NCBI RefSeq assembly: GCF_000372725.1
Contig: NW_005201792.1
Coordinates: forward strand, 375,440-439,439
DNA length: 64,000 bases
Source of the DNA: Emiliania huxleyi CCMP1516
Taxonomy: Eukaryota > Haptophyta > Isochrysidales > Noelaerhabdaceae
Direction of reading: 5' to 3'
The translations under genes were made by a program, and so were the position numbers. Of this stretch, positions 20,626-33,104 are shown piece after piece. Numbering within the stretch: position 1 is the first letter of the stretch; every line of letters starts with the position of its first letter. Under the pieces are notes generated by a model. It saw nothing but the letters and a program-made list of their open reading frames with translations. It was not told where the DNA came from and did no database searches.

Positions 20626-22679
20626 CACCGTTGCTTCGTGTGCGTGATTAGCCGTGAAAAGCTTATCTGCTGACCAGAGCGGCGGACTTCTCTTGCGACT
20701 TGCCCCTTGGTTGCGGCACGATGAGCGAGACCTGCTGCGGCATCGGTGTTGGCGAATAGGGACCTGCCGCTACGCGCTAGGGACCCGCCGCCGCTAGCAG
20801 GCCGCTAGCGGATTGCGCGGCTCTGGACTGGTCGGCTCCCACGATCGCGGCGTACCTGTTTCCTTTGCGTCCCTTTTGTCGCTTTTGCTGCCCCTCTTTG
20901 CCCCCTTTTCCCTCGCCGCGTAACTTGCACCCCTTTTGAAAAGTTTTAATGTATTTCTTTAAACCCATTTTCTACTCTCCTGAGCTGTGAACAGACGCAC
21001 TTTGGGCTTTACACGTTTTTCTCGCCAAGTACTATCTATATTCTTTTGCTGATATTCTCCCCAGACCCTCTATATTCTCGAGAATATTCTCGAATATTGA
21101 GAATATTATATTTTTACCACGCGGCAGGTCGACGGAGGCCAAAAACCGCTCTAAAGTAGAGGTTTTGTGCTCCCAAACCGCCGAGGAACGTCCGAAACTT
21201 AAATTTTCCGTCTGCGTCGACCCAAAACCTACTGTTGAGGTGCAAAAGAGCTGTTCCGAGAAGCTCTAGTCAAGACCGTTCTAGACGCCGCGATTGTAAC
21301 GTCGAGAATATTCAAGCATATCTTGAGACTCCGAGGTCAATCAAGGTCAAGGGCTGAAGAAAGCTCGTATATTCTTGAGAAAAAAGCCGGCCGGGGCATC
21401 TATGTTCTCGAGAATATTCTCGAATACGAAAGTGCGCGGGACCCTCTATATTCTCAAAGATATTCGAATATGGTGTCAGGGCCAAGACGCACTTGCATTC
21501 GCGCTTCGCCTTCGGGGGCAAGTACCAAATCCGCCAGGTTGGGCGTGCTTTCACAGCCTCACGAGAGTACCTTTTTTCTGCCTTTCGTGGTGTACCCTCA
21601 TTTCGGGATGCGGTCGGGTCGGCCCAATGTCCACGTTTGGAGCACTTGGAGCACCTGGAGTCGGCGCTTATGACCGCGCAAGACATAAAGGGTGGCTAAG
21701 GGCTCTGCACGCAAGGCACCCGCGTCGCAGACGCGGTACCATTGACAAATCTGCAATATACCCCCAGAGCAAATAGCAAAATCCGAATACCGTGCACAAA
21801 AGGGGCGATGTCGGACGCAAGCCTTCACCTGGGGGTACAAGACATAAAATTGAAAGAACCTCCGCGACATCCGTGCTTTCTTGAGGGGAGCCGCTGATCG
21901 AGCCCAGCGTGCCCGCGGCCGCCTCCCGCGCAGCACCGCCGCTGGGGACGACACGCTGCGGAATCGGATCGAGCCCATGGAGGAGGAGGGCGCAGTCGGC
22001 GAATGGGTGGGAGGAGGGAGGGCGCAGTCGACGTTGTCGTGTCTGATTCAGAGGAGGAGTTGGAGGTGCTCCGGCAACCTGGCCTGATTCAGAAGCTCGC
22101 CACCGTTGTCACTCAACGTGCGTCATGCGTGATCGAGCTTGAGGGAGGAGCTCCGCTAACGATTCGGCCGGCAACCCAACGCCGCCCATACCCGCCACCC
22201 ACAAAGCGCCTGCTCTACTATCCCGTACCACCCGCTTACTTTCCACTGATCATGCCCGTGATAGCACCACGGTAGTTGTGACCCCCCTCGCTGAGTGAGT
22301 GAGGAGCAGGAGAGAGAGAGCTTTTGTGGTGTTGGTGTACGCAATAACGGGACAGGGTGGTTGTCTCCCCTTCTACGTTCTAGCTCTTAGCATGAAGCTG
22401 CGCCCTGTGTCCAACCCCTTTTGCGCAGCAACACCTTAAACTTTTAGGCCCTCCAAATTCGGGTCGGAGCGTAGCGGACGGAGTGGGCCCCGAGTTTGAA
22501 AAGGGCGACGGACGCTTGCGTCCTAGCCTCCAACAACGCCTCCCCGGCGCAGAGAGAGGGGCCCCCGGAGGGATGCTCAACCGCCCCACGCCATGCCGCT
22601 TGCGGCGGTCCTATTCCCAGCTCCGCTGTGGGCCGTGCACGTCCCGTTATTCCTTTTTCGAGTGAAAATTCTTTTGGCC
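20626..22679. other. Gene-poor, AT-richer repeat stretch
   Basis: No gene recognised. Short overlapping frames near 21881-22275 include an acidic DSEEELEVL segment but no domain. The GC content drops sharply compared with the genes on either side, which suggests transposon-derived or neutral sequence. Confidence 0.5.
21055..21480. repeat. Palindromic gagaatattctcga repeats in direct pairs
   Basis: Near-identical segments with ttctcgagaatattctcgaa occur at about 21070-21098 and 21400-21426. The phrase ggaccctctatattctc recurs near 21437 and, diverged, near 63587 (ggggaccctctgttttcc). The two segments lie about 330 bases apart in direct orientation, so they may be the ends of a small element. 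Confidence 0.55.
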
Positions 22680-22936
22680 CAGAAAGAAAGAAAGAAAGAA
22701 AACAGACAACCCAAGGGAGGGATGGGAGGACGGCACGCCGCCACCACACAGGGATTTTAAGGAGAGGTGTGTGGTGCGCTAGCCGTCGCCCACCCTAGGG
22801 AGTCTGCCTCTTCCTATCTCTCTTCGCAGTCTCTCGCCGATTCTCGCTGCAACCTTCATGCCACCTCGCGGTCGTCCCACTCTCGTCGTTCTCTCCCTTG
22901 TCACTTCCTCCTCTGTCGCGTCGTTCTCTTCTGCCT
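22680..22936 (+). repeat. Dispersed repeat R1, copy B, next to the DUF5695 gene start
   Basis: About 250 bases nearly identical to 59078-59330. It starts with (aaag)n, runs through ggacggcacgccgccaccac and ends with the reverse complement of the C-terminal coding end of the 59.2-60.1 kb ORF (VAARIGERLRREIGRGRLP in the minus frame). It stops about 65 bases before the ATG at 23001, so it forms part of that gene's 5' region. Confidence 0.8.
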
Positions 22937-23000
22937 CTTTGCCCAGTGTTGTGCGCGAGCGCTTGTAAAATTCTTTTGGCAAGTTCGAGAGCAGCAGAGG

Positions 23001-26000
23001 ATGCCGCGCCGATCTGGCGCCTCCACCATCGCGCGCAAGCCGTCCGGCCTAGCGGTGACAATCTTGGGCCTCGTCGTGCTAGCCGTGGTGGTCATTGCGC
23101 TCTCGGCCACTGCTCCAATATCCACAGGCCGCCCGATGAACGCACAGCATCGAGCGCTGATCGGCGCACGAAGGCGTGCCGGGCCTGCCGCCGTCCTCGG
23201 GACACTGTCCAGCGTCGCCCTGGAGCAGTCGCAGCCCTCAGCCGAGGCTGCTCCTGCAGCGGCCGAGGCGAGAGCGGCCGAGGCGAGAGCGGCCGAGGCG
23301 AGAGCGGCCGAGGCGAGAGCGGCCGAGGTGGGAGCAGCCGAGGCGAGAGCGGCCGAGGCGAGAGGGGCCGAGGCGAGAGCGGCTGCGGCGACGGCGGCTG
23401 CATCGGCTGCAGTGACAACCCAGACAGGGCCCGAGGCGACCGTGCGGGTCGACCCTCCGCCGGTGCTTCCGTTGCGTCTGAGCGGTGGCGACGCGGTGGC
23501 TGCGCCGGCAGCAGTGCCACGCGCGGTACCAGTGAGTGCGACGAGCCGCCTGAGTAGTCGGAGCCTTCCTGTAGGCGCAGTGCCATGCGCGGTACCACTC
23601 CGAGTACGATGGCGTCGCGGTGGTGTGGGGCGACAAGAACGTCGTTGCCGACGCCGCTGCTTGCTGCGCGTCGTGCGAGGCCCACGCGACGGCGGCGACG
23701 GCAGAGGGCCGGACGGCGTGCAACGCGTGGGTCTTTTGCGGCGACGCGAAGGCGTGCGGCAGCAAGCTCGGCCACTGCTGGCTCAAGCACACGCAGGACC
23801 CGTCGCTGCCCGGCCACGCGTCGCACATGTGGACGGCGGGCGCGATCCTCCCGCCCGGCAAGACGCGCCGCTCGACTTCCGCCGCCACTCCCTGGACTCG
23901 CCCACGACCAGCCCGCGACAAGTCCCATAGGCAAGACGGCGCTCGACTTCCGCATCGCCGCGCGCGAGCGGCGCGCCGCGGCGCAGCAGCGCGAGCTGAC
24001 TGTCCTCGAGGGCGCGGCGCTCACCGTCGGATTGCGCAACGAGACGGGGACGATCGAGGCGCCGACCCACCCGGGCTGCCCTCCCCGGCACCGGGAGGAC
24101 GGCGTTGTTCCGTCGCTGAACCTTGTCCGAACCTTCCCGGAACTGCAGGTGCTCACCCCGCGTTGGGAGGGGGGCGGCGTGTCGAGGACCGCGCCTCCCT
24201 CGACCGAGCCCTCCTTCTCGTACCCTCTCCCGCTCACCGACCCAGAAGTCAACCTCGGGCCGTCTGGTGGGCTCGACCCGAGACGGCTGCTGCCTGGCGC
24301 CTCCCCGGGAGCCTTCCGAGCGCGTTGCTGTAGGCCACCTCGACCGGCGGGCAGACGGCTACTTCCACCTCGGAGACCTGACACTCCGCGCCGCGGCGGG
24401 CGACGGCGCCCTCGCCGATTGCGCCTCGGTCGGCGCCGGCGCAGTCCAGGCGGCGGCTCAAGGCGCGGCTCGCGAGGGCGGCGCGGCGGCGGGCAGCGGC
24501 GAGCTGTGGAGGCACGTGAGGCGGGTGCCGTTGCTGCGAGGCGCCGGCCGCGCCGGCAGGGGCGAGTGCCCGCTCTCTGCCTCCGGCCTCGAGGTCGAGC
24601 GGCAGGTTGTGGCCGAGGAGGCGAGGGCCGGAGGAGCCGTGGTGCTGCGGCTGCGGCTGTCCAACCGCGGTTCGAAGCCGATCAAGGTGGCGTCGCTCGG
24701 CCTGGCGATGCCCTTTGACCAGGACTTTGTGGGGCGGACGCTGCCGCAGGTGGCGGCCTCGTGCTCCTTCGTCGAGCCTTTCCTCGGCTTGGGCGGCGGC
24801 TACGTGCAGGTGACGCGCGCGACTGGGCGCGGGCCGGTGCTGCTGCTGCTCCCCGAGGCGGGGACCGTGCTCGAGGCGTGGAGGCCGTACCGGCACGAGG
24901 ACCTGATGCGGCTCGACTTTATGTATGAGAACACGCACGAGCTGATGCTGCACACGGCCGGCCACGCGGCGCGCGAGTGGCGCAGCGCGAGCCCGTGGAA
25001 CACGCCGAGCGAGGCGACTCTGCCGCCCGGCGGGGAGGCGACCTACGGACTCCGACTCGTCCTCTCGCCGAGCCTCGAGGCGGTCGAGGCGACGCTCCTT
25101 GCCGCCGGGCGCCCCGTCTGCCCCTCCTCTCGGAGCCTGGTCGGAGCCTTGCCGGAGCCTCCCCTAGGCGACGCTCCTTGCCGCGGGGCATCCAGTCGCC
25201 TCGCCACTGCCCGGCCCCGTCCTGCACTCCGACCTCGCTTCGGCCAGCATCGTGTTCCGCGCCCCCGCCCGCCTCCCCGAGCCTTGCATGAACCTTCCAT
25301 GCACTTTCCTGCAGGCCAGCCTCGTGCTCCGCGTCCCCACCCGCCTCCCCGCCGGAGCTGACCCAACCCGCCTCGCGCCGGCCCTCGCTGCGGAGCCCGC
25401 GTCCGCCCTCGAGGCGACGCTCACGCACGCGCGCGTCGCGCCGCTGCAGCCCGCGCACACGGACGCCGGCCCCTTGGTCGCCGCAAGCGAGGCGGTCCTG
25501 CGCTACAGCCTCGTGCCCCGCTCGTCGCCCGAGGACCGTCGCGTTCGCCTCTCGGTGGCGCTTCCCGCCGAGCTGCTGCCGCCGCGCCGCGGCTCGCCCC
25601 TTGCAATGAGCATCCACTTGCACGTGGCGCCGCCCGCCTCCGAGCTCGTGGGCGCGCTCGGCGAGCACGGCGCGGCGAAGGGATACTTGCCGCTCGGCAC
25701 CCCCGACCCGTGGCACCGCGACGGCGCCTTCTTCGGCTGGGACGCGAGGCGCGGCGAGCGGGTGAGCGAGGAGCGGCGCGTGTACATGTCGGGCCTCTCG
25801 GACGAGGCGGGCGCTACGTCTCGGCTAGACCTCGGCTAGGCTAGACCTCGGCTAGACCTCGGCTAGACCTCGGCTAGACCTCGGCTAGACCTCGGCTACA
25901 TAACGGGCCTCTCAGACACGCACCGCCCACCCACGAGCACCGACCGCGTGGAGATGCAGGGGGTAGCCGATGCCCTTGCCCCTCACCAGCACACCCTGAC

Positions 26001-28330
26001 CTTAGGCGGGCGCCGCGGCCGGCGTGGCCATGGCGGTCAAGCAGGTCGGGAGGGGCGATCATTATTATTATCATTATTATTATTATTGTTATTATTATTA
26101 TTGTCAAGCAGGTCGGGAGAGGCGACGCGGCGCAGGTGGCGCTGCTCGAGGAGTACGTCGCCGCGACGCTCTACCAGGAGGCCCAACCGAACCGCACCCA
26201 CTTCCTGCAAGCTGCGGACGACCAGATCCGCCTCTCGCAGCTCTGGCGCCATATCTCCCATGTCTCCCATATCTCCCTCTCGCAGCTCTGCTGGCGCCGG
26301 CCGGCCGCGCACCTCGCATGCGCATGACCCTCGAGACGCGGCCGCGTACCCCGCCTCCTCCACCCCCCCTCCCCGCCTCCCCCCTCCCCCCGCCCGCGGC
26401 CTCGTCGCGCCGCAGGTGGGATGACGACTTCAACGACCCGAAGTCGGCCAAGGGCCGCGCGGCGACCGCCGCTGCGCCCGGCCTCTCGCGTGTATGCCGC
26501 GGCTGCTGGCAGCCCGGCGCCACCAAGCAGACGCGCTGCTCGTGGATGGACTGCTGGAGCGAGGCGCTCCCGAGCGCTTCGTTGGGCCCACGGTAGCTCA
26601 AATCAACCGCGACTCACAGCTCCCTTCGCAGGAGCACTCGCTCGAGAGCTGGCGCGCGTACAACTACCCGCACGTCACCACAGTCTACTGGTCGCTCTAC
26701 CGCTCCGCCCGCTACGCCTCTCCGCCGCTCGCCCGCCGGAGGCCGTGGCAGTGGTACCTGCGCCGCGCGCACGCGACGGCGCTCGCCGTGTGGCGGTGGG
26801 GCGGCGACCCGTGGACCAAGAAGCAGGGCAACGGCGTCGGCACCGCGCAGTGGGGGCTCATGGTCGGCTCCGTCTTCGAGCTCGTGCTCTCGGACCTGCG
26901 CCGCGAGGGGTGGGCCGAGGAGGCGGCCTCGCTGCAGGAGGCGACCGAGAAGCGGATGGCGGTTTGGCTGTCGATGCCTTTCCCATACGGCTCAACACAC
27001 TCGCCGGGACTCGACGGCGGCCAGCACCGAGCAGGTCAATTCACGGCCGCACCTGTGAATAGGCTCTGAGTTCTCGTGGGACTCGACCGGCCACGAGGAG
27101 ATCTCCACCTGGCTGCTAGCCTTTGGAAAGGAGGCCGAGGCGGCGCAGGTCAAGGACGCCATCACCGCGTACGTCTCCGCCTCGCCGCATTGGGCCACTG
27201 CGGCTCGCCCCGCCGGCCGAGGGGCGCAAAGTAGGCCCTTCACGGCTCCGCGTGTGAGCAGGCCTATTGCGGCTCCGCGCGCCGCTGGTGGGACTTCACC
27301 ATCAACGGCGCGACAGTGCGCGGCAACGAGCGAGTCTTCCACCACTACGCCGCCGCCCTCAACTCGGTGCCGCTCTACGACCACGCGTTACGCGACCCGA
27401 CCAACGGCTGGCTGTGGCGCCTCGCCCACTGCGCCGGCGGAGGCTCGCTCACCAACGTGCGGCGCGACGGCTCCGCGTCGATGGGGATGCACGCGGACCC
27501 AGAGGTGCTCGCGCTCGACGACTACTCGGCCGACTTCGGCGTCGGCTTCTACGGCCACTGGCGCAACGCCGGCGCCTACTACGTCTGCGCGGCGGCCGGC
27601 TCCCTCGGCCTCGCCTGCCTCGGCTGCGACGCTGCGCTGCACCGCCCTGCCGGGGCGCCGCCCTCAGACTGCCCGCCGGTGAGATATCTCCCCCATATCT
27701 CCCCCATATCTCCCTTAGATTGCCCGCCGGTGAGCGGCGGACAGCAGCAGCAGCACCACTGCCGAGCAGCAGCAGCAGCACTGCTGAGCAGCAGCAGCAG
27801 CACTGCCGAGCGGCAGCAGCAGCGCTGCCAAGCAGCAGCAGCACTGCCGCTTGCCAGTGAGCTGCGCGGCGCGACCCCCTCAGCGCGTAGGCATCATCAC
27901 CCACCCCCTCCCCCACCATCATTTCCCTCCCCTGCAGGCGGGCGCCGCCGAGGTGTCGCCGCGAGACGCGTTCGGGAGGCGCGCTTACTTGTGGCCGCTC
28001 GCGCTGCTTCTCTCGTGCGAGGGAGGCCGCTTCTCGCGGCTGCGGCTCGAGTGGGTGGAGGGAAGGCTCGGCACGCTCCGACTCGCGCTGCTGCCCGCCT
28101 TCGCCGGAGCCTCGCACGCGCTCCTCTCCCTCACCGCCGATGGCACCGTCGCGCGCGGCTCGCGCCGCGCTCGCGTCCGCTGCGAGAGGCCGGCCCCGTG
28201 CAACGTCGGCGCGACGAGCTTTGGCGGCGAGGCGGCCGGCTGGCTGAACATCTCGCTGGCGGGAGCAGCCGAGGTGGAGCTGGTCGTCGCCCTCGAGAGG
28301 GTGACAGGGGGGCGCACGGCCGTGGACTGA
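23001..28330 (+). CDS. Type II membrane protein with PAN-like and DUF5695 (glycosidase-like) regions
   Basis: Exons: 23001-23510, 23575-23857, 23931-24266, 24334-25088, 25168-25242, 25315-25806, 26006-26044, 26112-26239, 26416-26563, 26632-26989, 27063-27202, 27262-27678 and 27938-28330 (1357 residues; every phase closes). Residues 18-40 are a signal-anchor helix (AVTILGLVVLAVVVIALS). An Ala/Glu/Arg repeat (AAEAR units) comes next, then a Cys-rich PAN-like domain (CCASCEAH...CNAWVFC...CWLK). The rest matches the DUF5695 family I know from fungi and bacteria: ADGYFHLGDLTLR, PFDQDF, ESWRAYNYPHVTTVYWSLYR, FSWDSTGHEEISTW, CGSARRWWDF, HHYAAALNSVPL, LTNVRRDGSASMGMHADPEV and YSADFGVGFYGHW. Those proteins have an alpha/alpha-barrel glycosidase look, so a Golgi or secreted carbohydrate-active role is likely; no catalytic residue is assigned. 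The 26416-26563 exon is the least certain. Nine of twelve introns start with GC. Confidence 0.82.
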
Positions 28331-29618
28331 GCGAATCGGACCGGTCGTTTTAGACGACAGACCGTCTCTTCAGACCCACACACACAGCGAGACCGCACCC
28401 GATCCCACAGTGTATATCAGACAAGCGTACCACGCCCCCACCCCCCACACCGCGGTGTGTCAGGGAGAGTGCCACCTTTACCACTTTGGTGTCCTCTCGT
28501 CACTCGTGTAGCGCCAAGTGCTTTTACGACCAGGAGAAAGTGATCTGGCCCTTCTCGCCACGCGCATTTGTGAGGTTGTGGTCAGGCGAGACATAGATGG
28601 TGGCTCGAGGATGGTGTGGATGGAGGGCGGAACGACGCTCGGGGCAAAGGAGGGAGGCGGTTTGAGAGAGGCGCCCACGCAGACCTGGCGGAGGCCACCT
28701 CTCGAACCGACCAACAGCGTGCTGCCGGTCGGGGCTGATGGACAACTCTTGTATGGACAGAGGCGTCGAGGGCCCCGCTCTTTCCCTCGCATAGCGGCCA
28801 CTCTTCGGATCGCTGGTCGAGCGACCCGGGGGATGCCCCGCGCGCCTGACCCAGGCGCGAGAAACGAATCTGCGAGGCGCGGCCGCTTCTGCGGCCCGAT
28901 GGGGAGGAGTGGGGCGGACTATACGGGGATCGGCTTCTTACACCGCCCTTCCCTGCAGCGAGCCCCCTCCAACCCACCCCCGCGCTAGGTCTCGGGTTTG
29001 ACGCATGTAGTCACTCCCGCGAAACTCGCGTGAACTAGCCGGGGCAGTCGAAGAAGGGGCAACTCCCAGTGCACTGACGGTCGGCCGCCATAAAACACGC
29101 CTGCGTGGATCGCGTCACACCAATCCTCGCTACCCAACGCGACCAAAGGATATCCACCCGAGAACCTCGAGAAAGTATGAACTGCCGCAACAGCGCCTCA
29201 AAAAAAAAGCCGATTTGTAGGTGGCTGATAGTAATGTGTAGCGAACTCATGCTCTGAGGCGCCCGCGTCCCACCCCCGCCTGCCGTCGGCGCGGCGCGGC
29301 GCATCGCCCACCCCGCCACGGCTCGTTTCCGACACCCCGCCGCCACCGGGGGTGTACACAGCGTTCGTCGCGCGCAGACGTCGCAGACGCTGCGGCAGAG
29401 AAGAAATATCCGCACGCCGCCCCCGCGAACCACAGCCGCGCGCCCCGCTGCGTGCGGACCCACCCTTCGCCGCTGCCACCCTCGCCGCCGCCCAGCCCGC
29501 CGCCGTACACGCCCCTCAGCCCCATCCCACTCTCCCTTCTCCCGGCAAATCGTTACCGCCACGGCCTGTTCACGGAGCTCCCCCCCCCGGCGCGCGCGCA
29601 GACATCATAATCAACAAC

Positions 29619-29942
29619 ATGGCGAAGACCTCCACCTCCCCGAAGCCGGGCTCGCCCACCTCCATGACCATCACGAAGAACGGGAAGAAGTGACACGCCT
29701 CCACACCCGCCCCGCACACGGCACATGCCCGCACACGCTCCCCCTCCCGCACGCGCCTTACTGCCGCTGAACCCTCACCTCCCGTCGCGCTGCTCCGCCC
29801 ACGCAGCTACAAGAAGTTCGTGAAGTACCTCTCCAAGGAGCTCAAGGCGAATGGCAAGGCTTTCGATTTCACGATCGCGGGCGCAAAGTGGGCCTCGCAG
29901 GAGGAGGGCCACGAGTTCAAGTTCGAGTTCGGCGAGGCCTGA
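29619..29942 (+). CDS. Small two-exon protein, 68 residues (copy A)
   Basis: Exons 29619-29689 and 29807-29942. The donor is gtgaca, the acceptor gcag, phase 2. The product begins MAKTSTSPKPGSPTSMTITK and continues NYKKFVKYLSKELKANGKAF, then an acidic GHEFKFEFGEA tail. I do not recognise the family. KKFVKYLSKEL is only loosely like the tail of ribosomal protein eL22, and I do not claim that. The identical exon lengths and one conservative change (T4S) in the second copy argue that this is a maintained gene. Confidence 0.55.
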
Positions 29943-30261
29943 ACGAGCGGCGTCGGTGTGAGAACGGGGGGGCCTGAGCCCACGGCGTAGCTAACGTGCG
30001 CAGAGCAAGCGGCCGAGCCCCATCCCACTCTCCGCCCGCGCGTCGACGGGGACTGCCATGGTGGTCTATGTTTCTGGTGGTGTCCTGTGCGTGCGCGACT
30101 CCGTAAGGGCCGGGCTCTCTGTGTTCGAGACGTCTGGTTCTCAGAGCAGCACGTCGTTACAACACCACGAGTATGCGCAAAATGAATGAACACCGACAGA
30201 TCACACGCAAGGGTTCCCCACCGTACTTCGCGCGCGGCCTCGCACGCCTCACGCGAAGCCC

Positions 30262-30633
30262 GTGGCGTGCCGTCGTCAGTGTGCAAGGCTCGGGGGCATC
30301 TCGACTGGCGCGCTCTCCAACCTGTTGCCGACAGCAAGCATCGGCCGGCAGCCCGTCGGCGCGTCGCAGCACGACCCGCCCGCTCCCCCGTCCAACGCGC
30401 CCTCCTTCAGCGTCGTCTCGAGCGTCGCCGACTCCGTCTTAGGCGGCGGCGCTCCCGCCGCGCTCGCATCGCCGAGGGGCTCAACATCATCTGCCAGGAG
30501 ATCGGCACGATCTCGCTCCTCGGCGCCGCCGGACGTCTCCATGGTGGTCACGCGGCCTCTGGCTGGAACGGGATCTACCTCGCAAGCGAGTCACCCGGGC
30601 CGGCGCGCGTCTTCCGAGAGAAGGGCGGGACCT
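30262..30633 (+). pseudogene. Exon-like frame, possible pantothenate-kinase remnant (copy A)
   Basis: In arm B the equivalent frame is continuous and reads SVVSSVADSVFGGGASRRAR followed by IAEGLNIICQEIGTISLLGA. This resembles the ASSFGK...IAxxLLxMISNNIGQIAYLNA region of eukaryotic pantothenate kinases, but only over about 40 residues. In arm A a one-base difference near 30440 splits this frame. No start codon or other PanK motif is visible. It could be one exon of a lost gene. Confidence 0.25.
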
Positions 30634-30963
30634 AGTAAGCCGGCCGGGCGTACGGAGTCTATACCCCGTGATCCCCTCTCATCGGGTGGACAAGGGGGCG
30701 TCGGCCTTAGCGTGACAGCAGTCACGAAGACTGCCAGCCCTTGTCCGGTGGGATCAAGCCAGTACGCCCCCCACGGTTGAGGGGAGGACGACTGTCTCTG
30801 ACGGCGAACCTCAGTTACGAGCCGCCCTCCCCTCAAGACGCGTGGCCAGTGCACTCGGGCCCCGCGTGGGTGCACCGTCCCACACGCCTCACGCGGCCTC
30901 TGTGGCTGGAACGGGATCGCAAGCGAGTCCCCCGGGCCGGCGCGCGTCTTCCGAGAGGTAGAT
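30551..30963. repeat. Internal direct repeat of about 70 bp inside arm A
   Basis: The segment with ctggctggaacgggat...ggccggcgcgcgtcttccga occurs at about 30551-30622 and again at about 30892-30957, 341 bases apart. Arm B has the same pair (about 51670-51740 and 52012-52083). It predates the large duplication. Confidence 0.75.
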
Positions 30964-31196
30964 TCGTAAGAGCGAGTAGCCACACATACTTACTCTCCAC
31001 TGAGAGCGAGAGAGCGAGTGCACTGACAGATCACTGAGAGAAGCTAAAACGTACCAACACACTGACAGAGATCTTCGATCGCCGTGCAAAGCTCGCCTTC
31101 CGAGCTCTCACCGGCTCCGGGGGGGCGGGCGGGGGGCGGGCGGGGGGGGGAGCTCATGAAAGGAGAGCGTGCGTCTACGCGGGCAGCCTAATACAT

Positions 31197-33070
31197 ATGC
31201 TGCACATCGTCAGCGCGCCTCCTGCCAGGGCCCCGAAAGCCAGGCTCGCCGCGCCCAGGCCGGCCGCGACCAGCCCGCCGCCTCAAACCGCGTCGACGGT
31301 CTCGGGAGGCGGCGGCGGTGGCGGCGGGAGAGTCAGTGGCGTCAGCAGCGCTCCGCAGCCGCCCAAGCACATCCCGAAGCGCCGCCAGGCGCAGGACGAC
31401 CGCGCCAACGATACGCTGCTCGCAGTCGACAAGCGGGACCCCTCCAAGGCGATGCCGCTGCCGCACGCGCTGCCGCTCTCGGCGACGCCTCCGGCGGGAG
31501 CGCTGACGGCGCACTCCTTCGGCGAGCTTCCGCTGGACCCGTACCTCCAGCGGCAGCTCCAGCGGCTCGGCCTCGACAGCATGACGCCCGTCCAGCGCCG
31601 CACCATCCCTCTCGCGCTCTCGGGCGGCGACTTGGTCGTCCGGTCTCCCACTGGCGCGAGGCGGCTGGACGAACGCGCACGGTGGCATCGAGCCGTGCCT
31701 GCACCCTGCTCGCCGCCTCCCTGTAGGCTCGGGCAAGACGTACGCGTACGGCGTCCCGCTGGTGCAGAGGCTCCTCGCGCTCGGCCCGGCCGTAGTCACG
31801 CGGTCCGCAGGCGCGCCTCTTGCCCTCGTGCTCGCGCCGAGGCGCGGGTTCACCCGAGAGCACCCGACACGAGCGGGGTGGCCCGAGAGGATAGGCACCT
31901 TTGGCCTCGTGCTCGTCCCGACGCGCGAGCTCGCGGTGCAGAGCCTCGAGGCGCTGCAGGGCCTCACGCGCCCCTTCCCGTGGCTGGTGACTGGCTCCGT
32001 GATGGGCGGCGAGAGCCGAAAGAGCGAAAAGGCGCGGCTGGAGCGAGGTGGGGGAGGCATGAGTGAACGCATGACGAGCCAATGACGGATTCACAGGCGC
32101 GGCTGCGCAAGGGGACCGCGCTCGTCGTCAGCACCCCCGGCCGGCTGCACGACCACCTCTCCTCCACCGCCGCCTTCGACGTCTCCAGCTGCTGCGCGGT
32201 GGTCCTGGACGAGGCGAGCGACCGCACCTCCCGGCTGGCTGGCAGGCTGAGCCCTCCACACCCGCACCCCCGCCCCCCGGATCCTCCCCCCATAGGCCGA
32301 CCGGCTGCTCCAGATGGGCTTCGCTGGCACGCTGCAAACGACGCTCGCAACCATCGCCGAGCGGGCGAGCGCGCAGCGCGCCTCCGCCGGCGGCGATGGG
32401 CTCCAGGTGCTCTGCCTCTCCGCAACGCTGCCCGCCAAGCTGTCCGCCTTCGCCGCGGCGGCGCTCCGCGAGCCCCTCACGCTCGACCTCTCCGCCAGCC
32501 CGGCTTTTGACGCCGCCCAGCCCGCCGCCTTGCTGCCGGGCGCGCCTGCAGATGGGCCCGCCGCCGGCGCGGGCGCGGGGGGCGCGGCGGCGGGCGGCGC
32601 GGCGGCGTCGGAGCTGCTGGCGGCGCCGGCGCAGCTGCGCCAGTCCTTTGTGGTGGTTCCGCCAAAGGCGCGGCTCACGGCGCTCTTTGCCTTTCTACGC
32701 TCGCGCTGCGGCGAGGGCGAGGGCGGACGGGCGGCGAAGGGCGGGCGGGGGCACGCCAAGGCGATCGTGTTTTGCTCGTCGTGCGACGGCGTCGACTTCA
32801 CCTACGAGCTGCTCCGCCGGGCGCGCAGCTGGCCCTCCGTCAGCGAGGCGCGGGCAGCGGCGGGTCACGCGGCGGCGGCGCCCGCCACCGCGGCGGGTTC
32901 GGCGGGCCAAGGAGGGGACGGCCAGGGAGGGGACGGCCGTGAAGGCGAGGCGGCGGAGGGGGACGGGTGGGCCGGGGTGGAGGGGTGTTCGGAGGGCGAC
33001 GAGGCGCTGGAGGCCTCGGCACGCATGGCGGAGCGGCGCGCGGCGTCCACCGTGCTGGACGGCGTTCTCA

Positions 33071-33104
<34 letters not shown>

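Larger units (their letters stand above)
28459..31111 (+). repeat. Arm A of a 2.65-kb inverted duplication
   Basis: The whole segment is repeated in reverse complement at 51517-54329 with small differences. The outer limit is near gtcagggaga; the inner limit is the 36-base tcgatcgccgtgcaaagctc... word (31075-31111) that also occurs at 45451-45487. Arm B differs chiefly by a 143-bp insertion. Arm A contains a small two-exon gene and a frame of possible kinase origin, both also present in arm B. The inner end is only about 85 bases from the DDX31-like start codon. Confidence 0.88.

Noticed and set aside
23250-23400. CRISPR-like short regular repeats
   Set aside because: They are in-frame codons (gcggccgaggcgaga units) for the AAEAR repeat of the membrane protein, without spacers.
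29619-29942. Ribosomal protein eL22
   Set aside because: Only a loose resemblance of KKFVKYLSKEL to the eL22 tail; the rest does not fit and the protein is too short.
31811-31894. Second DEAD-box motif Ia as a real tandem coding duplication
   Set aside because: The first copy ([10 protein letters not shown]) leads into non-coding sequence before a tag acceptor; splicing it out gives the normal single motif Ia.
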